A DNA stretch of 64,000 bases from Floccularia luteovirens. Its lineage: Eukaryota; Basidiomycota; Agaricomycetes; Agaricales; Squamanitaceae. Below are positions 21,734 to 31,937 of this stretch, piece by piece. The stretch is taken from the NCBI GenBank assembly GCA_009739215.1, contig VSJF01000005.1, positions 806,001-870,000 of the forward strand. Direction: 5' to 3'. Positions within the stretch are counted from its first letter, which is position 1; the number at the start of each line of letters is the position of its first letter. The notes under the pieces were generated by a model, which worked only from the letters and a program-made list of their open reading frames with translations, had not been told where the DNA came from and did not search any database. The translations under genes were made by a program, and so were the position numbers.

Positions 21734-22533
21734 AGAAAGTTGAAAACATATAAAAAAAAAGAGAAAAAAGGTAGATACAAAATATACCAAATGCCCAAGC
21801 TATTACATCTCCTCAACTCCTTCCATCCCTAGGTCCTGACAATGAGCAGATATGGTAGAGATATATGATAATGGAATGAATCTACAAAAAGAATTTTAGT
21901 AAAAGAAAAGGAGAAAAGAATAACTTATAAAGATGAAGGTTAAAAACTTCAAAGCAAAAAAAAAAGTCAAAGTTTGAAGTATGCCATGTCAGCCACAGGT
22001 CACATGACTTTGCTGAAGTTGAAATTTGAACTTCAAAAAAATATTTTTTTTCTAAGTCTAAAAATCTTTCTAAGTTCAAGTCCGATGTTTTGCTTATCTA
22101 ATCCAAAAAGTGGAATAGTACTCTAAGTCAAAATACTACAGATTACTATACATTATAATACAAATTTATATAGTATCTATAGAATACTATGAAAATAATT
22201 AACATCTATAGACTACTATGAGTCACTATAGGTCACTATAGAAAATAGCCAAAATCTATGGATCACTATGGATCACTCTCAGTAAAAACAGAAGTCTTCA
22301 AAAACTCATGTGAAACTCAGGTAATAGTCCTGGAAAACTTGGTTGACTTTTATCTGACTAATTTGGATAGAGATCCACTCAATTCTAACTTTCATTTGAG
22401 TTTGATTTTCCAAATTTTTTTTTTCAGAGATCAGTATACAGTCATCTGATTCTCAGACAAATTTCATATATCAGTCTTATAGGATTCATGTTATAGTCTT
22501 ATCAAACTCTATATAAAGTCAGTGTGAACATAA

Positions 22534-22808
22534 TGTTACAATACTCTAGTCCTACACACCCAGACACTACTACATAGATAATACATAAAGATATAATAAG
22601 TAGAGTAGAAGTTGTAGTAGTGAAGTGAGGGAAAGGAAGAATGGGGAGTGGCATCAGACCAGTGGCCTTATATATTGTACCAGGGACACCTGGTACACAA
22701 ACAAGGCCAAACTACTAGGTGGTCTGTGCACACTCTCCAAACATATATAAGAAGACACTTCTGCCTACTTTTCCCCCCAACCAAATACACACTGTTTTCA
22801 CTCAAACA
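22534..22808 (+). repeat. LTR, family C, inverted relative to 20292-20566
   Basis: 275 bp, TGTTACAATACTCTAG...CACTCAAACA, with two TATATA-type boxes. Flanks CATAA and TTGTC do not match. Confidence 0.75.
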
Positions 22809-22940
22809 TTGTCTTCATTGAAGTCACCATTAGGATCACTCATTTCAAGGCCAGTCAAAAACTGGAGGAATTCTGGACTGCATTCTGTAGTTTTTGACTG
22901 ACCTTTATGTTCAATTACTATAAGAAAATTGATCACATGT

Positions 22941-23193
22941 TATTACAATAGTCTACTGCTATATATACAGACAGTATAAGATAGTAGTAGAATAGAAGGG
23001 AAAGAAAGAATGGGTTCTGATTGGAAACCAGTGATCTTATATAGATACCAGAGGTGCTTCTATTAGAGTAGCCTAGAAGCACTCAGAGTAGATTAGAAGC
23101 ACTGGTATCATAGCAACAGAAGTAGACTAGAAGCTGTCAGAGTAAGCTAGAAGCACTACCCTGAGCAGTCTAGAACAGTAGTCTAGGCCTTCC
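22941..23193 (+). repeat. A-family LTR, 3' truncated
   Basis: Starts TATTACAATAGTCTACTGC (G-to-A in the second base) and stops at GGCCTTCC, where an inverted LTR begins. The last 70 bp or so are missing. Confidence 0.8.
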
Positions 23194-23553
23194 TGTTAGA
23201 GTGTAAATATAGTGTATTCACTTGGGGGGAAAGTATGCTACAGAGGCCTCCTTATATACAATTCAGGAAGGCCTAGACTACTGTTCTAGACTACTTAGGG
23301 TAGTGCTTCTAGCTTATCCTGATAGCTTTTAGTCTACTTCTATTGCTATGATACCAGTGCTTCTAGTCTACTCTGAGTGCTTCTAGACTACTCTGATAGA
23401 AGCACCTCTAGTATCTATATAAGGCCACTAGTTTCCTACTAGAACCCATTCTTTCTTTCCCCTCCTGTCTACTATTACATACTATACTATTCTATTCTCT
23501 TACTATCCTCTATCCTAGTATGTCTGTACATGTAGGAGTAGACTATTGTAACA
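23194..23553 (-). repeat. A-family LTR, inverted, complete
   Basis: Plus-strand reading starts TGTTAGAGTGTAAATA and ends CTATTGTAACA, 360 bp, long-head variant with many C-to-T/G-to-A changes. Its terminus abuts the interior of the preceding LTR with no target duplication (CTTCC versus AAAGG). Confidence 0.85.
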
Positions 23554-23823
23554 AAAGGAAGAATGGATTCTGGTTGGAAACCAGTAGTCTTATATAGATA
23601 CCAGAGGTGCTTCTATCAGAGTAGACTAGACTAGAAGCACTCAGAGTAGACTAGAAGCACTGGTATCATAGCAACAGAAGTAGACTAAAAGCTGTCAGGA
23701 TAAGCTAGAAGCACTACCCTAAGTAGTCTAGAACAGTAGTCTAGGCCTTCCTGAATTGTATATAAGGAGACCTCTGTAGCATACTTTCCCCCCAAGTGAA
23801 TACACTCTATTTACACTCTAACA
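23554..23823 (+). repeat. A-family LTR, 5' truncated
   Basis: Begins inside the LTR at AAAGGAAGAATGG and ends normally with CTCTAACA. It then joins internal element sequence (equivalent to position 2524 of element A) instead of a primer site. Confidence 0.8.
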
Positions 23824-25565
23824 GTGTTCTTTATTTTTAGCAAAACAGGCAGAGGCAAAGACAGTCAATTCCCAGGAATCAGCAGGAAACGCAAGTATCT
23901 TTTCACAAGTACAATTAGATAACCCACTTTCCCATCATGCTAACTATGATTGGAATGCAGACTCAGGAGCCACATCCCACATGACTCCACATAAACACTG
24001 GCTCAGAGATTATAAATCCTGCCAGATCCCTATTAGACTAGCTGACAACACTACTATATATTCTTCTGGTGTTGGAAGCATTCTCTTCAGACCATTTATT
24101 AATGGTGTGGAAACACAATCTCTTTTATTTACTAGAGTTCTTCATGTTCCACAATTACAAAGCAATCTTCTTTCCATCCTCTTTCTTGTCAGACACAAAG
24201 GCTATGATATATCCATTGATTCTCAATTCATTCACTTTAATCAATCCAGTAGACAGCTTTTCACAGCTAGTATTAATAGCCACAATGCTGCATTCCTGGA
24301 TGGGATTACTGTCTCTGCCTGCCTAGAAACAGCAAACCTCTCCTCTACTCTTCCACTGGACCTTGGACTTTGGCATAGGAGATTTGGCCACTACAATCAT
24401 GCTAGTGTTAAGCAACTTCATTCCATGCATATGGTAACTGGCATGCATCTTGGCAATAACTCCAAATCAGACCCAGTCTGTGAGCCATGCCTTTCAGGCA
24501 AAATGCATGCTAGTCCATTTCCCACTTCAGATTCTAGAGCTTTAAAACCTCTTGAACTGGTGCATATGGATTTGAAAGGCCCAATCCAAGTCAAGTCCAT
24601 TGGTGGTTACCAGTATTGGATCATCTTTGTTGATGACTGTACTAGATTCAAATGTGGTTTTGGACTCAGAAGGAAATCAGACACCTTTGATGTCTTTAAG
24701 CAGTTCAAAGCATATGCTGAGAACTTGCACAACTCTAGCATTAAATGCATAAGAGAAGACAAAGGCTCTGAGTTCATGTCCAATGAATTTAATCAGTACT
24801 ACATTGATAATGGTATCCAGAGACATCACACAGTCAGAAACAGGCCACAGCAAAATGGGGATGTTGAAAGGGCAAACAGAACAGTTGCAGACTTAGTTAC
24901 AGCCATATTAACAGAAGCCAACTTGCCAGTGCAATTTTGGTTTCATTGTTTCATGGCAGTGCTGCATGTTCTTAATAAATGCCCTACTATCTCATTAAAA
25001 GACAGGACTCCCTATGAAGCTTGGCACTGTAAGAAACCTGATGTGTCTCATTTGAGAGTATTTGGATGTTTAGCATATGTCCATGTGCAAAAGGACAAAA
25101 GGAGATCTTTTGGATCATATATGGAGAAATGTGTCTTTGTTGGTTATCCAGCAGGATACAAAGGATGGCAGTTTTACAATCCAGTAACAAGGAAGTTCAT
25201 TATCTCAGAAAGAGCTGAGTTTGATGAGAGATACTTTCCTGGGATAAAACTCACTATGATGAACTCCATTCCATCTCCAGATACTGTAAATCCTGTCAAT
25301 GGCAGTGACATGCCAGATTTAGGGGGGTATGACATTCCTACAAATCAGTCAGCCACTCCCACTATTTCTTCATCTGTAGTTCATCTGCCAATGCAGCCAG
25401 ACAATGAGCATTCTCCTCTTGTACTGCCTGTTCAAGCAGAATATGAACCTCCTCCTTCTCCACTTGTACTTGCCACTCCACTACAGTCACCTAGTCCTCA
25501 ACCAATCTCCTTGCCATGCACTCCTGTCAGACAATTCACACCCAATCCAGTAACTCCTCCTTTAG
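23824..25565 (+). pseudogene. A-family copia internal fragment (protease-integrase)
   Basis: 1,742 bp matching element A positions 2524-4265 with no length change and only scattered substitutions. It contains the end of the zinc-knuckle spacer, the protease (DSGATSHMT), GAG-pre-integrase, the D-D-E integrase core and the proline-rich linker, open for 533 codons from 23981 and ending shortly after entering the inverted LTR. Gag, RT and RNase H are absent, so it is non-functional as an element. Confidence 0.9.
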
Positions 25566-25890
25566 TGTTAGAGTGTGAATAGTGTGTATTCAGTTAGGGG
25601 GAAAGTATGCTACAGAGGCCTCCTTATATATAATACAGGAAGGCCTAGACTACTGTTCTAGACTGCTCAGAGTAGTGCTTCTAGCTTACCCTGACAGCTT
25701 CTAGTCTACTTCTGTTGCTATGATACCAGTGCTTCTAGTCTACCCTGAGTGCTTCTAGGCAACCCTGATAGAAGCACCTCTGGTATCTATATAAGACCAC
25801 TAATTTCCAACCAGAACCCATTCTTCCTTTCCCTTCTATTCTACTACTATCTTATACTGTCTGTACATATAGCAGTAGACTATTGTAACA
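25566..25890 (-). repeat. A-family LTR, inverted, complete (short head)
   Basis: 325 bp, plus-strand TGTTAGAGTGTGAATAG...TATTGTAACA, same length as the LTRs of element A. Its terminus is joined directly to internal copia sequence at 25565. Flanks TTTAG and AAAAG do not match. Confidence 0.85.
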
Positions 25891-26061
25891 AAAAGTGAAT
25901 ATGGATTGAGGTGGATTCATTGAGACTGAGAACAGAGGTTGGGTCGCAGCATAAAAGGCATCATTAGCAGCTCAATTCTGGTCTAGAAGGCAAGCCATGC
26001 TTTACCAGCCTTCAGAATCATCATCTACTGGGTGGCTTTCACCCATCTCTGCAATCCTACA

Positions 26062-26770
26062 TCAGCAAACTCTGTTTTGGTCTGACGAAATCTATAGCAA
26101 GCCATAGCACCATAGCAATATATAGTAGTCTATAGTAACCTATAGTAATCCATAGATATCAGCCATTTTCCATAGTGACCCATAGTGACTCATAGTGATC
26201 TGTAGTGACCTGTAGCATATAGTGTGATGAGTTTTTGATTAACTTGTAAACTTTGTAGAATAGCATGAGATTTTGCAAAATAAAGTCATATGAAATTATA
26301 GACATAGAAAGGTGTGTTATATGTTTTTTGTTATGTTTTTTTATGTTTTTATATATGTTTTTATTATGTTTTTATATGTTTTTTATATGTTTTTTTAATC
26401 TTTGTATAGTGACATATAGTGTTATATTATGTAATTAATATAATTATAAATATATATAAATATGAATAAATAAACAAAATAAATAAATACAAATACAAAT
26501 ACAAATAAAAAATATTATCTATGACTTGCTATAGCTTACTATAGAGCACTCCATAGTGCTCCATAGTGCTCTGTAGCAGCTCCATAGTATTGCATAGCAT
26601 ATATCAATCATAGATTGCTTACATAATCCATCTATGAAGTGCTACAGCATTGCTACAGCCTATTTATAGGATGCTGTGGAGTGCTCTACAGCTTATAACC
26701 CCATGCTACAGCTGCTATAGGCACTATGGAGCACTCCATAGCAAGCCATAGCAGACCCAGGATTTGCTGA
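26062..26770 (-). mobile_element. CTATGG-rich inverted-end element, copy 3 (short)
   Basis: Bounded by TCAGCAAACTCTG on the left and CCCAGGATTTGCTGA on the right, which are inverted copies of each other. Interior: CCATAGTGACC-type arrays on both sides and a TATGTTTTTT-rich core, the reverse complement of the A-rich core of the other copies. It abuts the decayed Ty3-type Gag at 26771. No coding capacity. It looks like a deletion derivative of the 2-kb copy at 28888-30920. Confidence 0.6.
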
Positions 26771-27378
26771 TATATTCTGTATATCACAATTGCAACACCA
26801 TCTATATATTGAGCTTTCTCAATCAAGTCCTTGAACTCATTTACATATTCATTCACAGTCCTTTTTCCCTGGAAGTATTGAACTGATTCAAGGGTAGTGA
26901 GAGCAGCAGTGGTCTCATGTTTTGGGCAGAATTCTATGGTGAAGGCCTGTTCGAAACAAGTCCAGTCATTGTAGGCAGCTTGGTCAGTTTTGGCTTCGCA
27001 TTGCATGATTTGATGTGTGAAGGTCACAGCTCAACCTTCTTTCATGAAGAAAAGAGCCCAATGAATGCATTGCTGCTCATCAGAGAACTGTTCTAGACAC
27101 AGGGCAATATAGAGTCGACAGGAGTTGAGAAAGGAGCAGCCTTGAGTGTGATCTCCATTGAAATCATTAGGCATCAAAAGTCACAAGGATGCAATGCTCT
27201 TTGCAACTGGTTTAAGAGTTGGAAGAGGTGGAGTAGGGACAGGAGAGTCTTGGGAGATTGTGGATAGTTGGTTAAGTCATTGTAGAATCTCATTTAGGAT
27301 GTGTTGGTAGATCTCACTTCTCACATTAGCTTCATGGACCACATTTTCTATGGCAAAGAGACATTCTTCTGCACTCAT
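26771..27378 (-). pseudogene. Second Ty3/gypsy-type Gag, decayed
   Basis: The minus-strand ATG at 27378 starts MSAECLF-like coding (MSAEECLFAIENVV) followed by stops and frameshifts. Recognisable segments are DFNGDHTQGCSFLNSC, ALFFMKEG-like, and an open piece 27027-26771 with AYNDWTCFEQAFTIEF and GKRTVNEYVNEFKDLI, typical of the capsid part of fungal Ty3-type Gags. It lies just inside an LTR (27497-27889) of the same orientation, so this is the 5' end of an old element whose remainder was lost at the neighbouring CTATGG element. Confidence 0.75.
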
Positions 27379-27496
27379 GGTGATGTAGGGCAATAGACTG
27401 CTATAAGAGAGTGGCTAAAAGAAGAGGTGTTGAGGTGTGAAACCTGCTGATTGGTTTGGCTCAATAACACTAGTCCTTTTGAGGAGACTTTTCTAC

Positions 27497-27889
27497 TGTA
27501 AGGGCAACTGGATAGTTTGTGCAATGTGTATTTTGAAGTGTCACAAGCAGGCTGCAAAACAGAAAGTGCATCGAACTGGACAGGAAATCCAAAGTTATTA
27601 TATTGTAAAGTATACATATTCTATCTATTCACCTGAACAGGAAATCTGAAAAGAAAAGTCTAAGAATCTCTGTCCAGAAGTGTTGCTATATATGTGGATA
27701 AAAATAAAAGAGGTATCGAAGAAGAGTTACCATCTTAGATAGGTGGCAATCTTAGTAACTGTATCTAAATATATAACTCCCTGATAGTAAACATGTCAAA
27801 GTTATATTGAGGGTAGTGGGAAGTGGTGTTGAGGTATTGCTGAGTAGTTTCAAAGGGTTTGAAGGATTGAACTTGGGGTTCCCCTTACA
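27497..27889 (-). repeat. 5' LTR of the decayed Ty3-type element, family G3
   Basis: 393 bp; on the minus strand TGTAAGGGGAACCCC...CAGTTGCCCTTACA, with 8-bp inverted ends. Identical length to the solo LTR at 28175-28567. The Gag start lies about 120 bp downstream. Confidence 0.8.
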
Positions 27890-28000
27890 CTAATAGTAAG
27901 TATGTCGAAGGTGTATTGAGGGGTAATGGGAAAATGGTGTTGAGGTATTACTGAATAGTTTTAAAGGGTGTAAAGGTTTGAACTTGGAGTTCCCCTTACA
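27890..28000 (-). repeat. Partial second G3 LTR head (tandem duplication)
   Basis: 111 bp matching, with roughly 15 percent divergence, the first part of the adjacent LTR (TGTAAGGGGAACTCC... on the minus strand). Probably a truncated older LTR or a local duplication. Confidence 0.65.
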
Positions 28001-28174
28001 GGTTGTACAAGAGAGTTGACACTAAGGTTAAGCTGAAAAGCCTGAGCCTTGTGTCCTACCTATTTATACTACTAGAGTACAATGATGAGTAATATAATGG
28101 AAGTCTGGAGAACAATAGTGAATAGAAGAGAACAATAAGAGATGAGAGAACAAATAGTCCATTATTCTGGAAAC

Positions 28175-28567
28175 TGTAAGGAGAACCCCAAGTTCAATCC
28201 TTCAAACTCTTTGAAACCACTCAGCAATATCTCAATACCACTTCTCACTATCCTCAATACAACTTTGACATGTTTACTATCAGGGAGTTATATATTTAGA
28301 TACAGTTACTAAGGTTGCCACCTATCTAAGATGGTAACCCTTCTTCGATACCTCTTTTATTTTTATCCACATATATAGCAATACCTCTAGACAGAGATTC
28401 TTAGACTTTTCTCTTCAGCTTTTCTGTCCAGATGAGTAGATAGAATATGTATACTTTATAATATAATAACTTCAGATTTCCTGTCTAGTTCAATGCACTT
28501 CTTGTTTCACAGCCTACTTGTGACACTTCAAAACATGCATTGCACAAACTGCCCAGTTGCCCTTATA
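28175..28567 (+). repeat. Solo LTR, family G3
   Basis: 393 bp, TGTAAGGAGAACCCC...TTGCCCTTATA (last C mutated to T). Perfect target duplication GAAAC at 28170-28174 and 28568-28572. It forms a large inverted repeat with 27497-27889. Confidence 0.9.
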
Positions 28568-28609
28568 GAAACTAAGTAAGTGTTCTTTGTGCTATTAATA
28601 TATGTGGGA

Positions 28610-28840
28610 AAGTCCAGGGAGATAGAAAAAAGTCCGGAGTCATAACAGGCATATTCAAGTTCTTATCCATTCTGCTTGCCAAGTAGATTGAGTGAGGTGA
28701 CAATGATTGTTATTTTAGCTTAACTATCAGCTTGAGACATCACCAAAGGGATCCAGAATAACAGTGTCTTTCCAGCTCCTATTGGTGTATATGTAATGAT
28801 ATCTTTTCCATGATAAAGTGCTTGGGCTACAATAAGCTGA
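28610..28840 (-). pseudogene. RecQ-like DNA helicase fragment
   Basis: The minus strand reads QLIVAQALYHGKDII, then TPIGAGKTLLFWIPL (Walker A/motif I with GAGKT), a stop codon, and IIVTSLNLLGKQN followed by another stop. This is the motif Q-I-Ia region of the RecQ/DEAD-type helicases that are expanded in basidiomycetes. Only about 75 codons remain, with in-frame stops, so it is a relic. No helicase C-terminal motif is nearby. Confidence 0.65.
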
Positions 28841-29139
28841 AAATAGCATGCTCATTTATGAAATTTCTGTTATACAAGTGCATGCATTAGCAAATCTTGG
28901 GTCAACTATGGAGCACTATGGAGTGCTCCATAGTGCCATAGTACTCATAGTGCCCATAGCATGGGTTCCCAACTCCAAAGTACTCTAAAGCACTTCTGTA
29001 GCACTATGGAGCACTATGGAGCACTCCATAGCACTACTATAATAGTATATATACTTTATTGGATTATTCATTTTATTATATTTATTTTATTTTTACTACT
29101 ACAATTACTACATACTACTATATAATACTACATAGAAGA

Positions 29140-29570
29140 AATTTAAAAAAAGACAAAAAAAGTTGGACAAAAAAACATAAAAAAGTTGGAAAAAAAAACA
29201 TAAAAAAAGTTGGAAAAAAACATAGAAAAAAAAAACATAAAAAAAAACATACCAAGTTGGAAAAAAAACATATCAAGTCGGAAAACATAACTGAAAAGAC
29301 AGAAGAAGTCAGAAACATGTCAAAAAAGGGAAAGGTTGGAAACATACCAAAAAAGACAAAAAAAATCAGAAACATATAGAAAGAAAGAAAAAAGTTTAAA
29401 ACATATGAAAAAACAAGGAAAAAACAAGGAAACATATAAAACAAGAGAAGGGGAATTGAAAACATAACTAGAAAGAGAGAAAATATATATAAAAAAAAGG
29501 AAAAAGTTAGACATACAAGGGAGAAAGTTGAAAATATATAAAAAAAAGAGAAAAAAAGCAGACACAAAAC
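29140..29570. repeat. A-rich degenerate tandem repeat, second copy
   Basis: Same composition and motif order as 20830-21240 (AAAAACATA, AGTTGG, GTCAGAAACATGTC). Long open frames here (for example 29118-29603 minus) are low-complexity artefacts. Confidence 0.8.
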
Positions 29571-30067
29571 ATACCAAATACCCAAGCTATCACATCTTCT
29601 CAACTCCTTCCATTCCTAAATCCTGACAATGAGCAGATATGACAAAGATATATGACAATGGAATGAATCTAGGAAAAGAATGTCAGTAAAAGAAAAGGAG
29701 GAAAGAATGACTTACAAAGATGAAGGTTGAAAACTTCGAAGTAAAAAAAAAAGTTGAAGTTCAAAGTATGCCACATCAGCCACAGGTCACATGACTTTGC
29801 TGAAGTCGAAATTTGAACTTTAAAAAAAAAAAATATCTAAGTCCAAAAATCTTTCTAAGTCCAAGTTCGATGTTTTGCTTATCTAATCCAAAAAGTGGAA
29901 TAGTACTCTAAGTCAAAATACTACAGATTACTATATATTATTATATAAATTTATATAGCATCTATAGAATACTATGGAAATAATTAACATCTATGGACTA
30001 CTATGAGTTACTATGAAATACTATGAATTACTATGAATTACTATAGAATACTATAGATACTATAGAT

Positions 30068-30489
30068 TGTTGCGACAGCAACTCCATGTGATTGATTAGT
30101 AGTCATGTGATTAGTTATGTGCTCGTCAGTCATGTGTTGTAGACCTGATAAAATAAGATAAGGTCACACCAGTATAATGACTAAGATGTAATAACACATA
30201 TGGTCTAGAACATTCTAGAGCTTACTGCAGATATGCATATGACTCATGTTATAAAATGTATATGACTCATGTTCTACCTGGAGTAGACATGAGGTATTTC
30301 ATGTACATGCTGGTAACTACATTAGGTATTACACAGCCATGACTATAATATATATATACAGAGTAGTAATGTCAAATATACTTTGTCCAATTACCTTGGT
30401 AGTAGTTAGTAGTAGCACCCTCTAAGCAACAGTAAGAACCCCAGATAAGGTAGTTCTCTATCACTGTGTATGATAGGCGCTGCTCTACA
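30068..30489 (+). repeat. Solo LTR, family G1, inside the CTATGG array
   Basis: 422 bp, TGTTGCGACAGCAAC...GCGCTGCTCTACA. Flanks TAGAT (30063-30067) and TGGAT (30490-30494) are a one-mismatch target duplication. The interrupted array resumes in register on the right. Confidence 0.85.
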
Positions 30490-30494
30490 TGGAT

Positions 30495-30895
30495 ACTATA
30501 GATTGCTATGGATTACTATGGGTTACTATGGGTTACTATGGAATACTATGGAAATGATTGACATCTATGGACTACTATGGGTCACTATGGAAAATAGCCA
30601 AAATCTATAAGACACTATGAAAAATAACCAACATCTATGGACTACTATGGGTTACTATGGGTTGCTATGGAAAATGACTGAAATCCATGGACTACTATGG
30701 GTTACTATGGAAAATAGCCAAAATCTATGGGTTACTATAGGTCACTATGGAAAATGACCAAAATCTATGGGTTACTATGAGTCACTATGGGTCACTATAG
30801 AAAATAGCCAAAATCTATGGATCACTATGAGTCACTATGAATCACTATGAGTTACTATGGATCACTACAAGTGCTATGGCTTACTATGGCTCAAG
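30495..30895. repeat. Phased CTATGG array
   Basis: Dozens of CTATGG/CTATGA hexamers, most spaced exactly 10 bp (CTATGGGTTA, CTATGGGTCA, CTATGAGTCA), organised in longer units that include GAAAATAGCCAAAAT. It is not a CRISPR: there are no unique spacers. Confidence 0.85.
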
Positions 30896-30939
30896 TCAGA
30901 CTAAAACCAGGATTTGCTGATGTGGATGAACTCTAAAGT

Positions 30940-31401
30940 TGTCAGGAACCTAACATCTCCACACCTCATGGAACACATAGATATGTTATTATGGACTTCA
31001 TTTAATGGACATAAATGAATGTCAATGGACCTTTTCTATTTTAATCTTTAAGTTGTGTTTAACTCATGTTAATTCCCCTTTTAAATTCTCTTTATCCTAT
31101 TATTGTTATCTCCCTCATGTTCTATCCTCCATGTGGAGATAACAAACCTTTACTGTATTTAAGCTATATATATTGTAATTATTCTGTAGCTTGAATATCG
31201 ATTAAGACTTGTACTTGCTCCGTTCTCCGTCCCTCTCATCTGTCTCTCTTCCCCCATCCTTTACAGGACATCTTCCTCCGTTCCTACAAGTAAGACATGG
31301 AAGTTAGCAGGGTGCAATGGACATTGTTGAAGCCATGTCTTAACTCTGTCCTATAGGTATCTCTGTGTTCATGGAGATCATATTGAAGTTAGCTCTTGAC
31401 A
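30940..31401 (+). repeat. Solo LTR, family G2
   Basis: 462 bp, TGTCAGGAACCTAACATC...AGCTCTTGACA. Perfect target duplication AAAGT at 30935-30939 and 31402-31406. Homologous to 21273-21733. It is the last repeat before the gene-rich half. Confidence 0.9.
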
Positions 31402-31937
31402 AAAGTCCACATACACATTGTCTTTATGACATCATTTTCAGACATCAACATATGTGCTCAGAAAGGAATTGTAATTATATGACACAACATGTCTGTTTAT
31501 GGTATAAATAATTGCTATGTTTTGAGACCTAAAGTAGTATTGTGCAATTTTTAAATAAGTTCTATATGCATGTGATTGGAAGTTTTGCTAGCCCTCACTA
31601 TGTTTGTTTGAACTACTAGATTTATTTGTTTGGTTGTTGGATAGGTCCAAACCTCATAGTAATTATAGAATGCAGTGAGAGGGCTGGTTTTAGGACTCTG
31701 ATGTTGTAGTAGTTTCTATGAGTTAAGTTCTAGTTTGTCACAACCTAGTGTGACCGTGACGTGACGCGTGTCACTTACTATAGTTCATAGTGATATGTCT
31801 ATGTATGTACTCCATGACATGTGGAGATGTCAGGTTTCTGACAATCACTCAATCCATGACAATCACTACTAACACTAATTATATTTATCATTCCAATAAG
31901 CCATAGAATAAAGCCTGTGATATATAATGTGATTTTT
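31402..31937. other. Transition from repeats to genes, no feature seen
   Basis: Unique-looking AT-rich sequence with no coding frame. A small GTGAC/GTCAC palindromic patch lies near 31750-31775. It probably includes the 3' untranslated region of the valyl-tRNA synthetase gene. Confidence 0.4.

Larger units (their letters stand above)
20592..22270 (+). mobile_element. CTATGG-rich inverted-end element, copy 1 (right end missing)
   Basis: Starts TCAGTAGATCTTGGGTCAACTA, close to the left end of copy 2 at 28888. It then runs through GAGCACTATGG-type repeats, an A-rich core (20830-21240 and 21735-21780) and a second CTATGG region (about 22190-22275). A 461-bp solo LTR interrupts it. The right terminus seen in copies 2 and 3 is absent. 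There is no protein-coding frame apart from low-complexity translation of the A-rich core. Confidence 0.6.
28888..30920 (+). mobile_element. CTATGG-rich inverted-end element, copy 2 (most complete)
   Basis: The left end TTAGCAAATCTTGGGTC and right end CCAGGATTTGCTGA are inverted relatives (AGCAAATCYTGG shared, 11 of 12 bases). Interior, in order: arrays of ACTATGGAGC and its complement (28905-29060), an AT-rich spacer, the A-rich tandem repeat (29140-29570), a moderately unique segment (29600-29990), and long 10-bp-spaced CTATGG arrays (about 29990-30900). A G1 solo LTR (30068-30489) is inserted in the array. There is no coding frame for a transposase, so it would be non-autonomous. No clear target duplication. 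Confidence 0.6.

Noticed and set aside
27497..28567. Inverted repeat as a foldback DNA transposon
   Set aside because: The two arms are two LTRs of the same family in opposite orientation, one with its own GAAAC duplication; no shared outer duplication.
30495..30895. CTATGG array as a CRISPR or telomere-like array
   Set aside because: No unique spacers and the unit is a short degenerate 10-mer; not TTAGGG-type. The context is a fungal repeat element.
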